Assembly: GCF_030005555.1 (NCBI RefSeq)
Contig: NZ_JASCQG010000016.1
Coordinates: 1 to 59,365 of the forward strand
Direction: 5' to 3'
DNA from: Empedobacter sedimenti
GTDB lineage: Bacteria > Bacteroidota > Bacteroidia > Flavobacteriales > Weeksellaceae
DNA length: 59,365 bases
The position numbers and the translations under genes are program-made. Below are positions 51,112-59,365 of the stretch, piece by piece. The notes below the pieces were generated by a model. The model did no database searches. It was not told where the DNA came from and saw only the letters and a list, made by a program, of their open reading frames with translations. Numbering within the stretch: position 1 is the first letter of the stretch; each line of letters starts with the position of its first letter.

Positions 51112-53937
51112 ATGTTTAAGAATCGTTGGATAAAAAGAGTAAGTATCGCACTAATAACTATTATTGCGATACTTTTTGTTTTAAGTTTTTATATTACTTA
51201 CTTTCTGAATAATCGACTTCCAAAAATTATTGCAGAAAAAAACGATACGGCTTATAATTTTACTTACGAAGACTTAAGTTTTTCCATTTTTAATTCATCA
51301 CTTTCATTAAAAAACGTCGAAGTTTCACCTAAAGATTCTTTGATGATAAAAGACTCTATTGACGCAACAGGAACAGTCAAAGAAATAGATGTTGTAGGAA
51401 TTAATTTTTTCAAATTGATTACCAAAAAAGAAGTTGCGGCACTTTCTATTAACATTAACAATCCTTCTGTAAATTATTATCTAAAAGAGAAAAAGGACTC
51501 TGTCAAAAAAGATACAGCGCAATCAAAAGTTGGGCAAAATATTGATGTTTCTAACGTAAATATCAACAACGGCGAGTTTAATTTATACTCTCAATCTGGG
51601 AAAAGACATATCGCAAATGTGTCTAATTTTTCGATTGATTTTGATGGCGTTCGTTTCAATGAGCGAACTGCGGATAAAAAGATTCCGTTTAAATATTCTG
51701 CTTTTGACATCAAATTAGATTCGATGTTTTTTGTAGTAAAAGACAAACAAATTATTAGAGCAAGAAAAGTTCGTTTTAATGAAACTGATTTTGAGTTGGA
51801 TAATTTCTCGATGAAACCACTTAAGATGAATGGTAAATTGTATGTTCCTAACGATTCTGAAAGTGATTTGTTAGATATAGAAACTCCATTACTTTCACTT
51901 TCTAAGATGGATTGGGGATTTACGTCGGAAGATAAATTGTATTTCAAAACGGATTTAATTCGATTTAAAAAACCAAAAATTACCATAATTGCAGCAAAAC
52001 CAGAGAACAAAGTTGATAAACAATTAGCGAAGAAAGTAACGATCAAAACGGATGCAGCGGAGTTAATTAATATCAAAAAGTTACAAATAGAAAATGGTAA
52101 AATTCGTTCTCTTTTCTCCAATGCAACAACAGTAAAATATGCAATAAATAATGTTGTGCTGAATATCGAAGGAATTAAAATGAACGATTTGACGCGTACA
52201 AATGACATTCCGATTGATTACAAAACTTTTCGTATTAAGTTAGATTCAATGTATTATCGTTTAAACGAAATGCACACGTTAACTGCAGCTAATTTTGATT
52301 TAACAGAAAAGAAATTGATTCTGAAAGATTTTAAAATGAAACCATTAATTTCAAAGGATCAATTTAATCAAAATTTCACGAAGTCAAACATGTTACTTGA
52401 TGTCGAAGCGCCTATTTTAACGTTGAATAACAATAGTTGGGGATTAAAAGATAATCAGTTCTATTTTCATACCAATTCAATCAAATTAGATGAAGTAAAT
52501 GTGAAAATTATTGATCAAAAGAATAAAAAAGTTATAGCAAAACGAGTAGATAAAGCTGCTAAAAAGTTTTTGATAGATTTTAACCTTGGGATAGATACTA
52601 TTCAAATCAAACATTCACGTTTTATTGCATCACAAAAATTTGATTTCAATAATGTTAATTTAACTGTTCTTGGTTTGGTTAATGTTTACGGAAAACAATT
52701 ACACATAAATGATGTGATTTTGAAGAATCCAAAATTTACAATTTTTGGTCAACCAAGACGAGTTGCACAACGTGAAGGAAAAACCTCTAAAGAATTCAAT
52801 GATATAATAAAAGTTGATAAAATTTCGTTGGTAAATGGACATTTGGATGTGATTCCTTATCAACAAAAAACGCCGAATTTAACATTGAAGCAAATTCAGT
52901 TAGCATTTAATCATATTAATGTTGATCCAAAAACAATTCAAGAAGCGATTCCTTTTTCGTATAAATCTGTGTTGTTAAAATCCTCAGGAATTGATTTCGA
53001 TTTAGGGAAAACGTATAAAATGAATACTGGAGCTTTGCAATTTCAGAATGGAAATTTGACGTTGAATCAATTAAAATTAACACCAAAACTTTCGCGAAAA
53101 GCATATACAGCTTCGCTTAAAAAACAAGCCGATTTGTACACTGTTTCTGTTAATCAATTACAAGGAAATGGAATTCAGTGGGGAATATCACCTTCCAAAG
53201 ATTTCTTTTTGAAAGCGAATAACATGAAACTCAATCAGCTTTATGCTAATATTTATAGAAGTTTGTTGCCACCAGAAGATACAAAACGTAAAACATTATT
53301 TTCGCAAAAATTACGCGAAATGAAATTTGATTTGGGTGTGAAACAATTACAATTGGTTAACTCTAAATTAGAATATGAAGAAGAAACCGAGAAAAGTATT
53401 GGGACAGGAAAATTGACTTTTTCGTCTATAAATGCAACAGTTAAAAACATTAATTCGGGTTATCGCAAAAAATCATTACCAGATGTCAAAGTTGATTGGC
53501 GTTCAGAATTTATGAATGGAGATTTGCGTGCAAATTGGACATTTAATCCAATGAATCGTTCAGAAAAATTTAATATTAATGGTTCAATTTCAAAACTTCC
53601 TGCAAAAAATCTTGATCCTTTTGTAAAACCATATCTTAAGGTTTCTGTTGATGGATTTTTCAATCAAATAAAATTCAATTTTGATGGAAATGATAAAGTT
53701 GCTGGAGGAAATTTTGGAATAGATTATCAAGATCTAAAAGTGAATGTTTTGCGTGACGATGGTTCAAAACGAAAATTATTATCAGCGGTTGGAAATGCGG
53801 CGGTAAAGAATGATTCTCGCGGAAAAATGAAAGAAGAGAAAGTAGAAAATATCGAACGAAAACAGGATAAATCATTTTTTAATTTCTTTTTAGCTTGTAT
53901 CTTGGACGGTCTTAAAAAAGCACTTTTAATTATTTAA
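51112..53937 (+). CDS. AsmA-like membrane-anchored giant protein
   Basis: 941 residues. One N-terminal transmembrane helix (about 10-32, VSIALITIIAILFVLSFYITYFL), then a very long beta-rich periplasmic part with recurrent motifs such as KIPFKYSAFDIKLDSMFF / DIPIDYKTFRIKLDSMYY and FSMKPL / FKMKPL / LKLTPK, i.e. a repeated unit of about 190-200 residues. The end is basic and amphipathic (SFFNFFLACILDGLKKALLII). This is the AsmA/DUF748-type architecture proposed to carry lipids between membranes. Its stop is 4 bp before the SDR gene. Confidence 0.75.
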   Translation: MFKNRWIKRVSIALITIIAILFVLSFYITYFLNNRLPKIIAEKNDTAYNFTYEDLSFSIFNSSLSLKNVEVSPKDSLMIKDSIDATGTVKEIDVVGINFFKLITKKEVAALSININNPSVNYYLKEKKDSVKKDTAQSKVGQNIDVSNVNINNGEFNLYSQSGKRHIANVSNFSIDFDGVRFNERTADKKIPFKYSAFDIKLDSMFFVVKDKQIIRARKVRFNETDFELDNFSMKPLKMNGKLYVPNDSESDLLDIETPLLSLSKMDWGFTSEDKLYFKTDLIRFKKPKITIIAAKPENKVDKQLAKKVTIKTDAAELINIKKLQIENGKIRSLFSNATTVKYAINNVVLNIEGIKMNDLTRTNDIPIDYKTFRIKLDSMYYRLNEMHTLTAANFDLTEKKLILKDFKMKPLISKDQFNQNFTKSNMLLDVEAPILTLNNNSWGLKDNQFYFHTNSIKLDEVNVKIIDQKNKKVIAKRVDKAAKKFLIDFNLGIDTIQIKHSRFIASQKFDFNNVNLTVLGLVNVYGKQLHINDVILKNPKFTIFGQPRRVAQREGKTSKEFNDIIKVDKISLVNGHLDVIPYQQKTPNLTLKQIQLAFNHINVDPKTIQEAIPFSYKSVLLKSSGIDFDLGKTYKMNTGALQFQNGNLTLNQLKLTPKLSRKAYTASLKKQADLYTVSVNQLQGNGIQWGISPSKDFFLKANNMKLNQLYANIYRSLLPPEDTKRKTLFSQKLREMKFDLGVKQLQLVNSKLEYEEETEKSIGTGKLTFSSINATVKNINSGYRKKSLPDVKVDWRSEFMNGDLRANWTFNPMNRSEKFNINGSISKLPAKNLDPFVKPYLKVSVDGFFNQIKFNFDGNDKVAGGNFGIDYQDLKVNVLRDDGSKRKLLSAVGNAAVKNDSRGKMKEEKVENIERKQDKSFFNFFLACILDGLKKALLII

Positions 53938-53941
53938 GAAA

Positions 53942-54691
53942 ATGAAAAGAACAGTCTTCATAACCGGAGCAACATCTGGCATAGGAATGGCGACAGCAAA
54001 GAAATTAGCACCAAATTATCGTTTAATTTTGTGTGGACGTCGTCAAGATCGATTAGATGAAATTCAGGCAGAATTGAGTCAAATTACGGAAGTTAAAACC
54101 ATTCAATTTGATGTAAGAGACAAGGAAGCTGTTTTTAATGCAGTAGAAAGTTTAGAAAATGAGTGGAAAAATATTGATGTTTTAATCAATAATGCAGGAA
54201 ATGCACACGGATTAGCACCTTTTGATACAGCTGATTTGGAAGATTTGGAAGCGATGATTGATATCAATGTAAAAGGATTAATTTACGTTTCGAAAGCAAT
54301 TATTCCAATTCTTAAACAATCATCAAATGCGCATATCATCAACCTTTCTTCGATTGCGGGAAAAGAAGTTTATCCAAATGGAGGAACATATTGTGCGTCG
54401 AAAGCGGCGGTAGAGTCTTTGAGCAAAGGAATGCGTTATGATTTGTTACCTTACGGAATTAAAGTTTCCAATATTGCGCCAGGAGCGGTAGAAACAGAAT
54501 TCTCTTTGGTTCGTTTCAAAGGAAATCAAGAACTTTCGGATAATGTTTATAAAGGTTTCGAGCCATTGGTAGGTGAGGATATTGCAAATGCAATAGAGTA
54601 TTTGTTGCAACAACCAGAACATGTGCAAATTGCCGATCTTACAATCTTCCCGAAAGCGCAAGCTGGAGGAACGGTTATTTATAAAGGATAA
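53942..54691 (+). CDS. Short-chain dehydrogenase/reductase
   Basis: 249 residues, classical SDR. NADP-binding TGATSGIG (8-15), NNAGNAHG (83-90), catalytic Ser137, Tyr150 and Lys154 (LSSIAG; YCASK). The Arg pair after strand 2 (CGRRQDR) predicts NADP preference. It resembles YdfG-type 3-hydroxy acid dehydrogenases (serine dehydrogenase-like), but the substrate cannot be set from sequence. It follows the AsmA-like gene closely. Confidence 0.9.
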   Translation: MKRTVFITGATSGIGMATAKKLAPNYRLILCGRRQDRLDEIQAELSQITEVKTIQFDVRDKEAVFNAVESLENEWKNIDVLINNAGNAHGLAPFDTADLEDLEAMIDINVKGLIYVSKAIIPILKQSSNAHIINLSSIAGKEVYPNGGTYCASKAAVESLSKGMRYDLLPYGIKVSNIAPGAVETEFSLVRFKGNQELSDNVYKGFEPLVGEDIANAIEYLLQQPEHVQIADLTIFPKAQAGGTVIYKG

Positions 54692-54713
54692 TTTATTAAA
54701 ATATATTTATTTG

Positions 54714-54737
54714 AAAGCCTCTATTTTAGAGGCTTTT
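54714..54737. terminator. Bidirectional terminator
   Basis: Ten-bp stem AAAGCCTCTA / TAGAGGCTTT (54714-54723, 54727-54736), loop TTT, between the SDR and the convergent GNAT genes. Confidence 0.8.
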
Positions 54738-55195
54738 TATTTCAATATTTTCTCATAACAAACACTTTCTTCTACATCTTTGTATTGATCATAATTTTCG
54801 ATTCGTGTGTAATCACATCGTTCATACAAAGCAATAGCTTCGGGTTGTTTCAATCCAGTTTCCAAAATACATCGTTTATAACCTAGCTCGATTGCCCAAT
54901 TTTCTAACTCATTCAACACTTTAGCTGCAATTCTATTTCCTCTAAAATCAGGATTTACATACATTCTTTTCACTTCCATTGTTGTATCAGAATAATGTTT
55001 TATAGCGCCACAACCAACAGGAGTTTCGTTTAAATAGGCAATAACAACGTGATTTATTTTATCTATTTTATTGAATTGTGAAAAGAAAGAATGAAATTCT
55101 CCATCTCTTATCGCTAAATCTTTATCTAATTCTGATACCAATTCTTGAAAATCTTTGTTAGATGAATCGGTTCTGATGATTTTTACTGAATTCAT
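54737..55195 (-). CDS. GNAT family acetyltransferase
   Basis: 152 residues. GNAT core VIAYLNETPVGCGAIK and VKRMYVNPDFRGNRIAAKVLNELENWA, with acetyl-CoA loop RGNRIA, then RCILETGLKQPEAIALYERCDYTRIENYDQY. The pattern matches the common flavobacterial GNAT with a C-terminal E-K-x-L end. I start at the ATG at 55195, preceded by GAGGAAAA; the in-frame TTG six codons upstream is less likely. Acceptor unknown. Confidence 0.87.
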   Translation of the reverse strand: MNSVKIIRTDSSNKDFQELVSELDKDLAIRDGEFHSFFSQFNKIDKINHVVIAYLNETPVGCGAIKHYSDTTMEVKRMYVNPDFRGNRIAAKVLNELENWAIELGYKRCILETGLKQPEAIALYERCDYTRIENYDQYKDVEESVCYEKILK

Positions 55196-55241
55196 TTTAT
55201 TGCTTTTCCTCAAATTTAATAAAACTTATATTTTTGGAACA

Positions 55242-57608
55242 CTAAATTCTATTTTGTTCATCGGTTTTTTTCGCTTGCTTTGCGTCTTTTACTTTCTGAT
55301 TTCCGAAGTTGTATTTCAAATTCAACATAAAATATTGCGTATCGCGATAATCTTTGAAATATTGATTTTGATTTGCATATTTCGTAGAAATCGTATTGCG
55401 ATCGGTTTTAAAAATATCATTGAAAGTCAATCCAATTTCGAAACGTTTATCCCATATTTTTTTGTTTAAAATCAAATATGTATTTTGAGAAGAACTAATA
55501 TTGAACGAACCTTGAATTGCCTTTGAATTGTATTGATATCCAGCCGAAATATTAAATGTTTTTGCTTTGTCTAAATCCAATTGCGTGCTCAATGAAAGGT
55601 GATAAAAAAAGACATCGTTTTTGTATTGCAGATTATCTGGACCAAAATAATAGTTTTGATTATATTCTCCCATCGCAAATAAATTCAGTTTCCACCACGA
55701 TTTTAGATTGAAATTTTTCGAAAGATTTGCTCCAAAAGCTTCTCCATTTTTGATGTTAGTAAAATGATAAACCGTTTCAAAAGTTTCAGGATTTTGAATA
55801 GAAATTTCCATCGCTGGATTTTTTTCGTAACGATAATAGGCTTCGAAATTCCAATCTTTTAAAGTGTACGATAAACTCAAGTTGTGAATAATCGTAGAAA
55901 TCGCATTGGCATCACCCTGAAAATAAGAAAACAGATTATAATATGATTTTGAAGGATTCAAGAAATTATAGTTAGGTCGATCAATTCTTTTTCCATAATT
56001 CAACCCAATTTGTCCAGCATTTTCAAAATTATACATGACGTATAAAGTTGGAAAAAGATCGGTGTTTGTTCGTTTATTTTGGCTAATTGGATTATCAGAA
56101 ATCGTGTTTATAAGAGCAGTTTCAGATCTCAAACCAGCTTTTGCTTCCCATTTTTTCCATTTGTAATTTCCAGAAATATATAAAGCAAAAATCTGTTCTT
56201 TGTAATCAAAAATATTACTTTTTTCGGGTTGATATTCGATTTGATTTTGGATCGATTCAAAGAAATCTAAATCATTATTATTTTTCACAAAACTATATTT
56301 CGCTCCCGCTTCCAAACCAAAATTTTCTTCGGTCAAACTATAATCAATTTGAGTAGAAAATAGATTCAATTTTTGAAGTGCTGCACTCAAAAAACGATTT
56401 TCTTCATAAGGTTTATCTTTGAAATTCAATTTCGTCAAAACATCTTGGTTTTCTTTGTAATATCGATGACTAAAATTATTGCTCCATGTCAAATTATTTT
56501 TCCCAAATTTTTTGTCATAAACCAAATATGTATTAAAATTATTTGAAGCCTCGCGACGATGATTTTGTGTTTTGTAAAATGATTCAAGTTGATTATTCGT
56601 TGTATTGTAAATATTTGTTGGAACGTTATAATTTCCAATTGACGCAGGATTTCTCGATCCATTTATTCCAAACTGAAAATTTTGCAAACTATCAATTGAA
56701 TACTGATAAGCAAAATTGTAAATGTGTTGTTGTTTCGCAACAGTTCGACGAATCATATCACTTTCCCAGCGTGTTTGATCTTTTTCATAAGTTGTTACAT
56801 CAAAATTCTTGCGAACATATTTTCCATTCACAAAATAATAACTTCCTGTCAATTGCCATTTTTCTGTGTTGTAAGATTGCGAAGTTCCTATCATTCCTTT
56901 GCTATAAATCGATTGATGATAGCGTGTCGCAATTTGCCCTTTGTAACCAGAAAGTACATTTTTTTTCATTTTAATGTTAATAATTGCGCTTCCAGAAGCT
57001 TCATATTTTGCAGGCGGATTGGTAATGACTTCAACCGAAGAAACTGTGGCACCATCTGTGTTTTCCAACAATTGTTTTAAATCATCTTGAGACATTAATG
57101 TTTTTTTATCATTAATTGTGACCAAAATCTGCGTATTTCCTCTCACACTTAACTGTTCATTTTTTAGAAGAACATTTGGCGTGTTTTTCACGATATCCCA
57201 AGCACTCAAATTTTGCAAAGGCGTATTTTCAACATTAAATTCTATTCGATCAATTTTTCGCTTCAACAAAGGTTTTTGACTAGAAACAACAACATCTTTT
57301 AAGTTAATTGTTTCATCTTTTTGAAGTGTGATAATCAAAGAATTCTCTGAATTAGCTTGATATGTCTTTTCAAATTCTTGGTAACCAAATTCTTTAATAT
57401 AAAGTGTAAATGATTGGGCTTGATGAAGCTCAAAATTAAATTCGCCATTTACATTCGATTCAGTTATAATTGGATCGTGTGAAGGAATTTCAACTTCAAT
57501 AGAACTGTTTTTGATGGGTTGATTTTGTTCATCTATAATTTTTCCAGAAATAATTTGTGCGATAATTAGATTTGGAAGTAATAGAAAAAATGTCATTACT
57601 ATTTTCAT
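55242..57608 (-). CDS. Outer-membrane beta-barrel protein, TonB-receptor-like
   Basis: 788 residues. Signal peptide (about 1-17), a carboxypeptidase-regulatory-like domain (about 18-95, ISGKIIDEQNQPIKNSSIEVEIP ... GEFNFELHQAQ), a plug domain (about 100-215, LSAWDIVKNTPNVLL ... VRGNTQILVTINDKK ... SSVEVITNPPAKYEASGSAIINIKMK) and a barrel of about 570 residues ending in an aromatic strand. There is no sign of a SusD partner, so uptake of a small ligand or a signalling role is more likely than glycan import. It is divergent from a two-component system, with phased repeats in between. Confidence 0.88.
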   Translation of the reverse strand: MKIVMTFFLLLPNLIIAQIISGKIIDEQNQPIKNSSIEVEIPSHDPIITESNVNGEFNFELHQAQSFTLYIKEFGYQEFEKTYQANSENSLIITLQKDETINLKDVVVSSQKPLLKRKIDRIEFNVENTPLQNLSAWDIVKNTPNVLLKNEQLSVRGNTQILVTINDKKTLMSQDDLKQLLENTDGATVSSVEVITNPPAKYEASGSAIINIKMKKNVLSGYKGQIATRYHQSIYSKGMIGTSQSYNTEKWQLTGSYYFVNGKYVRKNFDVTTYEKDQTRWESDMIRRTVAKQQHIYNFAYQYSIDSLQNFQFGINGSRNPASIGNYNVPTNIYNTTNNQLESFYKTQNHRREASNNFNTYLVYDKKFGKNNLTWSNNFSHRYYKENQDVLTKLNFKDKPYEENRFLSAALQKLNLFSTQIDYSLTEENFGLEAGAKYSFVKNNNDLDFFESIQNQIEYQPEKSNIFDYKEQIFALYISGNYKWKKWEAKAGLRSETALINTISDNPISQNKRTNTDLFPTLYVMYNFENAGQIGLNYGKRIDRPNYNFLNPSKSYYNLFSYFQGDANAISTIIHNLSLSYTLKDWNFEAYYRYEKNPAMEISIQNPETFETVYHFTNIKNGEAFGANLSKNFNLKSWWKLNLFAMGEYNQNYYFGPDNLQYKNDVFFYHLSLSTQLDLDKAKTFNISAGYQYNSKAIQGSFNISSSQNTYLILNKKIWDKRFEIGLTFNDIFKTDRNTISTKYANQNQYFKDYRDTQYFMLNLKYNFGNQKVKDAKQAKKTDEQNRI

Positions 57609-57653
57609 CGTTCAGATTTTTAACAAATCTCTTCCAAGTTTCAATTTTACTTG

Positions 57654-57682
57654 GTTAATGAACGGTTAACGAAGCGTTAATG
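57654..57682. promoter_or_regulatory. Three phased direct repeats, likely response-regulator site
   Basis: GTTAATG (57654-57660), GTTAACG (57665-57671) and GTTAATG (57676-57682) recur exactly every 11 bp. OmpR/PhoB-type regulators bind such tandem half-sites. The site lies between the divergent receptor-like barrel gene and the sensor kinase gene, 9 bp before the kinase ATG. Confidence 0.6.
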
Positions 57683-57690
57683 TGTGATTT

Positions 57691-59040
57691 ATGAAGAAAA
57701 ACAATGTATTTTTGAGTATGATTTTTTCCAAAAAATATTATTCAATTTTATTTTCTTTTGCATTGTTGATTTTACTTGGCTTGCAAACGTATTACATCTA
57801 TAATTCTTATCGATTGATTGAAAAAGATTTGAAAAAAGAGGCTCAGGAAATAGCTTTGAAAGTGATGAATTCAATGTCAAAATACGAAACAGATTCTAAT
57901 GATGATAAGATTCTAGATTATTTCAAAAAACTGAATCATGATGAAAAAAAACAGTTTGATGAACTACAGATAATCCAAACTAAAGTAGATTATAATTTTA
58001 AGATTTATACTCCAATTGTAGATTCTCTTTTAGATGTTTATTCTAAAGGAAAAGATTTTCAAATCGCACTTCGTACAGATGTTTATTCGGTTTATGATGA
58101 ATTGAATCATAAAGAATTATTGTCAAATAAGAATTATGTGATTTATGAAACGACAAATAAAATTGCTACATCAACTAATATAAATCAAAGTGTTTGGTCA
58201 TCCGATGATATTTCTAATCAATCAGATTCTGATTTAGGAATTAATAAAAAGGAGCGGCATAAATATAAAATAAAAGGAAAAACAGATTACGAATTATTGA
58301 ATCTGAAATTTTTAGTTTTAAAGAAAATAATTCCTTTAATTATTGTGAGTTTATTAATAATTGCGCTAATTGTTTTTTTGTATTGGAAATCGCTTCAAAA
58401 TTTATCGAAACAAGAAGAAAAAATTAATCAATTACATTTAACAATAGACTCTATTGCGCATGAATTGAATACCCCAATTACGACGATGAAATTCGCTTTA
58501 CATCAAGTTAAACACCAAGAAACAAAAGAAATGATGAACAGACAAATTAATCGTTTGGAGGAAACGGTTGATTCTATTTTCACAAAAGAAGGTGAAAATT
58601 CTGAGTTGTTAGATGAGGTTATTTTGAGTGAAATTATTCAAAAAACTAAACTTCAATATCCGGAAATCAAACTTATTCATCAAAATGTTTTTGAGAAAAA
58701 TAATGTATTGAAAATTAATGATTTTCAACAAATTGTTCAGAATTTGATTGAAAATTCAGTGAAATATGGAGCTTCTGAAATTGTATTAGATTTTAAATTT
58801 CGACATGAAGTAGCATTGAGTTTTTCGGATGATGGAATTGGAATTCCTACAAATGATCTTCCGTTTGTTTTTGATAAATATTATCGTGTTAATCGCTCTA
58901 TCAACCAAAATGTAAGCGGTTTGGGTGTAGGATTGTTTTTAGTGAAAAACATTATTGAACGTTATTTAGGAACAATTAATGTTGAGAATAATATAGACAA
59001 AGGTGTTCAATTTTTAATCGTTTTGCCGAATGAAAACTAA
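57691..59040 (+). CDS. Sensor histidine kinase
   Basis: 449 residues. Transmembrane helices at about 18-38 and 212-232 enclose a periplasmic sensor region of about 170 residues rich in charged residues. HisKA box with His257 in IDSIAHELNTPITT, then N box QNLIENSVKYGA, G1 FSDDGIGIP, F box PFVFDKYYRV and G2 GLGVGLFLVKNII. All ATP-site motifs are intact. It overlaps the response regulator start by 11 bp, so the pair is translationally coupled. Confidence 0.93.
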   Translation: MKKNNVFLSMIFSKKYYSILFSFALLILLGLQTYYIYNSYRLIEKDLKKEAQEIALKVMNSMSKYETDSNDDKILDYFKKLNHDEKKQFDELQIIQTKVDYNFKIYTPIVDSLLDVYSKGKDFQIALRTDVYSVYDELNHKELLSNKNYVIYETTNKIATSTNINQSVWSSDDISNQSDSDLGINKKERHKYKIKGKTDYELLNLKFLVLKKIIPLIIVSLLIIALIVFLYWKSLQNLSKQEEKINQLHLTIDSIAHELNTPITTMKFALHQVKHQETKEMMNRQINRLEETVDSIFTKEGENSELLDEVILSEIIQKTKLQYPEIKLIHQNVFEKNNVLKINDFQQIVQNLIENSVKYGASEIVLDFKFRHEVALSFSDDGIGIPTNDLPFVFDKYYRVNRSINQNVSGLGVGLFLVKNIIERYLGTINVENNIDKGVQFLIVLPNEN

Positions 59041-59293
59041 ATTAATTTTAGTCGAAGACGATCAAGATTTGGGAACAGTTCTTAAACAATATCTCGAATT
59101 TTCTGATTATGAAGTAATTTGGTTTGATCATCCACAAAAATTATTGAACGAAGTAGAAACGATAAAATCTACTCAATTAATCATTTTGGACGTGATGTTA
59201 CCTGAAATTGATGGTTTTTCATTAGCAAAGAAATTAGCCGAAACTGTAATCTTCCCCTTGTTAGGAACATTTAAAAGTATAGTTTTTATTTAA
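59030..59293 (+). pseudogene. Truncated response regulator
   Basis: 87 codons. The receiver domain begins normally: acidic pocket VEDDQD (8-13) and phospho-acceptor Asp54 in LIILDVMLPEIDGFSLAKKLAE. After about residue 75 the sequence (PLLGTFKSIVFI) stops matching: the Thr/Ser and Lys of the receiver are missing, as is the whole DNA-binding domain expected of an OmpR-type regulator. The break lies near 59255, where a minus-strand frame begins. Either an insertion or other rearrangement split the gene, or the assembly joins unrelated sequence here. Confidence 0.75.
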
Positions 59294-59365
59294 TATTATT
59301 GTATTATTATTTTGATTAATTTGAAATGTAGGAAAATCATTAGGATTTTTGACCTTACCATATTT
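59261..59365 (-). CDS. C-terminal end of a protein entering from the right edge
   Basis: On the minus strand an open frame runs from the window edge to a TAA at 59261-59263, 34 codons with natural composition (KYGKVKNPNDFPTFQINQ ... NYTFKCS). It is too short to identify. It overlaps the last codons of the truncated response regulator, consistent with a foreign segment joined there. Confidence 0.35.
   Translation of the reverse strand, partial: KYGKVKNPNDFPTFQINQNNNTIILNKNYTFKCS

Noticed and set aside
51591-52208. 205-codon minus-strand frame within the AsmA-like gene
   Set aside because: Hydrophobic, Ser/Phe-rich shadow of a beta-rich repetitive protein; no start context or family.
1-59365. 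tRNA, rRNA, CRISPR array, complete insertion sequence, prophage
   Set aside because: I looked for cloverleaf-like segments, regularly spaced repeats and transposase or phage motifs and found none. Only a small IR-framed pseudogene and dispersed hairpins suggest mobility.

Overview
The window is a low-GC chromosomal segment of a Flavobacteriia member (Bacteroidota), most likely Weeksellaceae (the Empedobacter/Weeksella/Chryseobacterium group); the genus is inference. The grounds are strong AT bias, repeated promoters of the TAnnTTTG -7 type, and gene families typical of flavobacteria (DUF3667, DUF4407, DUF1599, BT_3928-type DoxX protein, ExbB-ExbD-ExbD-TonB operon, MnmD, N-terminal-reg outer membrane beta-barrel proteins). 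I see no rRNA, tRNA or CRISPR array and no complete insertion sequence.

Layout. 1-2460: a minus-strand cassette of a 56-residue Cys/Pro/Gly-rich peptide (not previously an obvious gene because of its size), a protein with both Asp-rich motifs of class I isoprenyl synthases, and an M50-type membrane metallopeptidase. This looks like a modified-peptide system, reminiscent of ComX/ComQ, and is the most interesting item. 2815-3783: ECF sigma factor with a small membrane partner. 3790-5710: clpS, prmA, mnmD. 5791-9316: ilvE, a DUF4407 membrane protein, an unknown acidic protein, folP. 9370-12954: DUF1599, DoxX-like protein, an orphan DppB-type permease, tpiA. 13163-17291: a secreted degenerate amidase-like protein, a WYL regulator and topB. 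17615-20626: the TonB energy-transduction operon.

20735-32072 is an arginine/carbamoyl-phosphate block: argE and argB leave leftward, while a GNAT acetyltransferase, argR, argG, argC, argD, carA and carB run rightward. The divergent promoters overlap, and the rightward transcript begins with a hairpin-rich leader holding a 53-codon ORF that overlaps the acetyltransferase start. A frameshifted four-helix-bundle (S23-type) gene framed by inverted repeats sits between argC and argD. No argF/argF' or argH is present here.

32177-40431 holds DUF3667, a decayed ATPase fragment, an unknown fragment with an ankyrin-repeat lipoprotein, a TPR-like protein, tcdA, a TatD hydrolase, an AhpD-like protein with an MdtD-type exporter, and ansA. 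40557-46268 carries envelope proteins (coiled-coil secreted protein, Kbp-like BON-LysM protein, OmpA lipoprotein, META lipoprotein), a CPA1 antiporter and an AAA+ protein whose nucleotide-binding motifs are degenerate. 46285-49869: pheT and dnaN. 50138-55195: small GNAT, beta carbonic anhydrase, an AsmA-like giant, SDR oxidoreductase, GNAT. 55242-59293: an outer-membrane receptor-like barrel divergent from a sensor kinase and response regulator; three 11-bp-phased GTTAAYG repeats lie between them. The response regulator is cut off after about 75 residues at what looks like a recombination junction near the right edge.

Most transcription units end in clear intrinsic terminators, many of them bidirectional between convergent genes.
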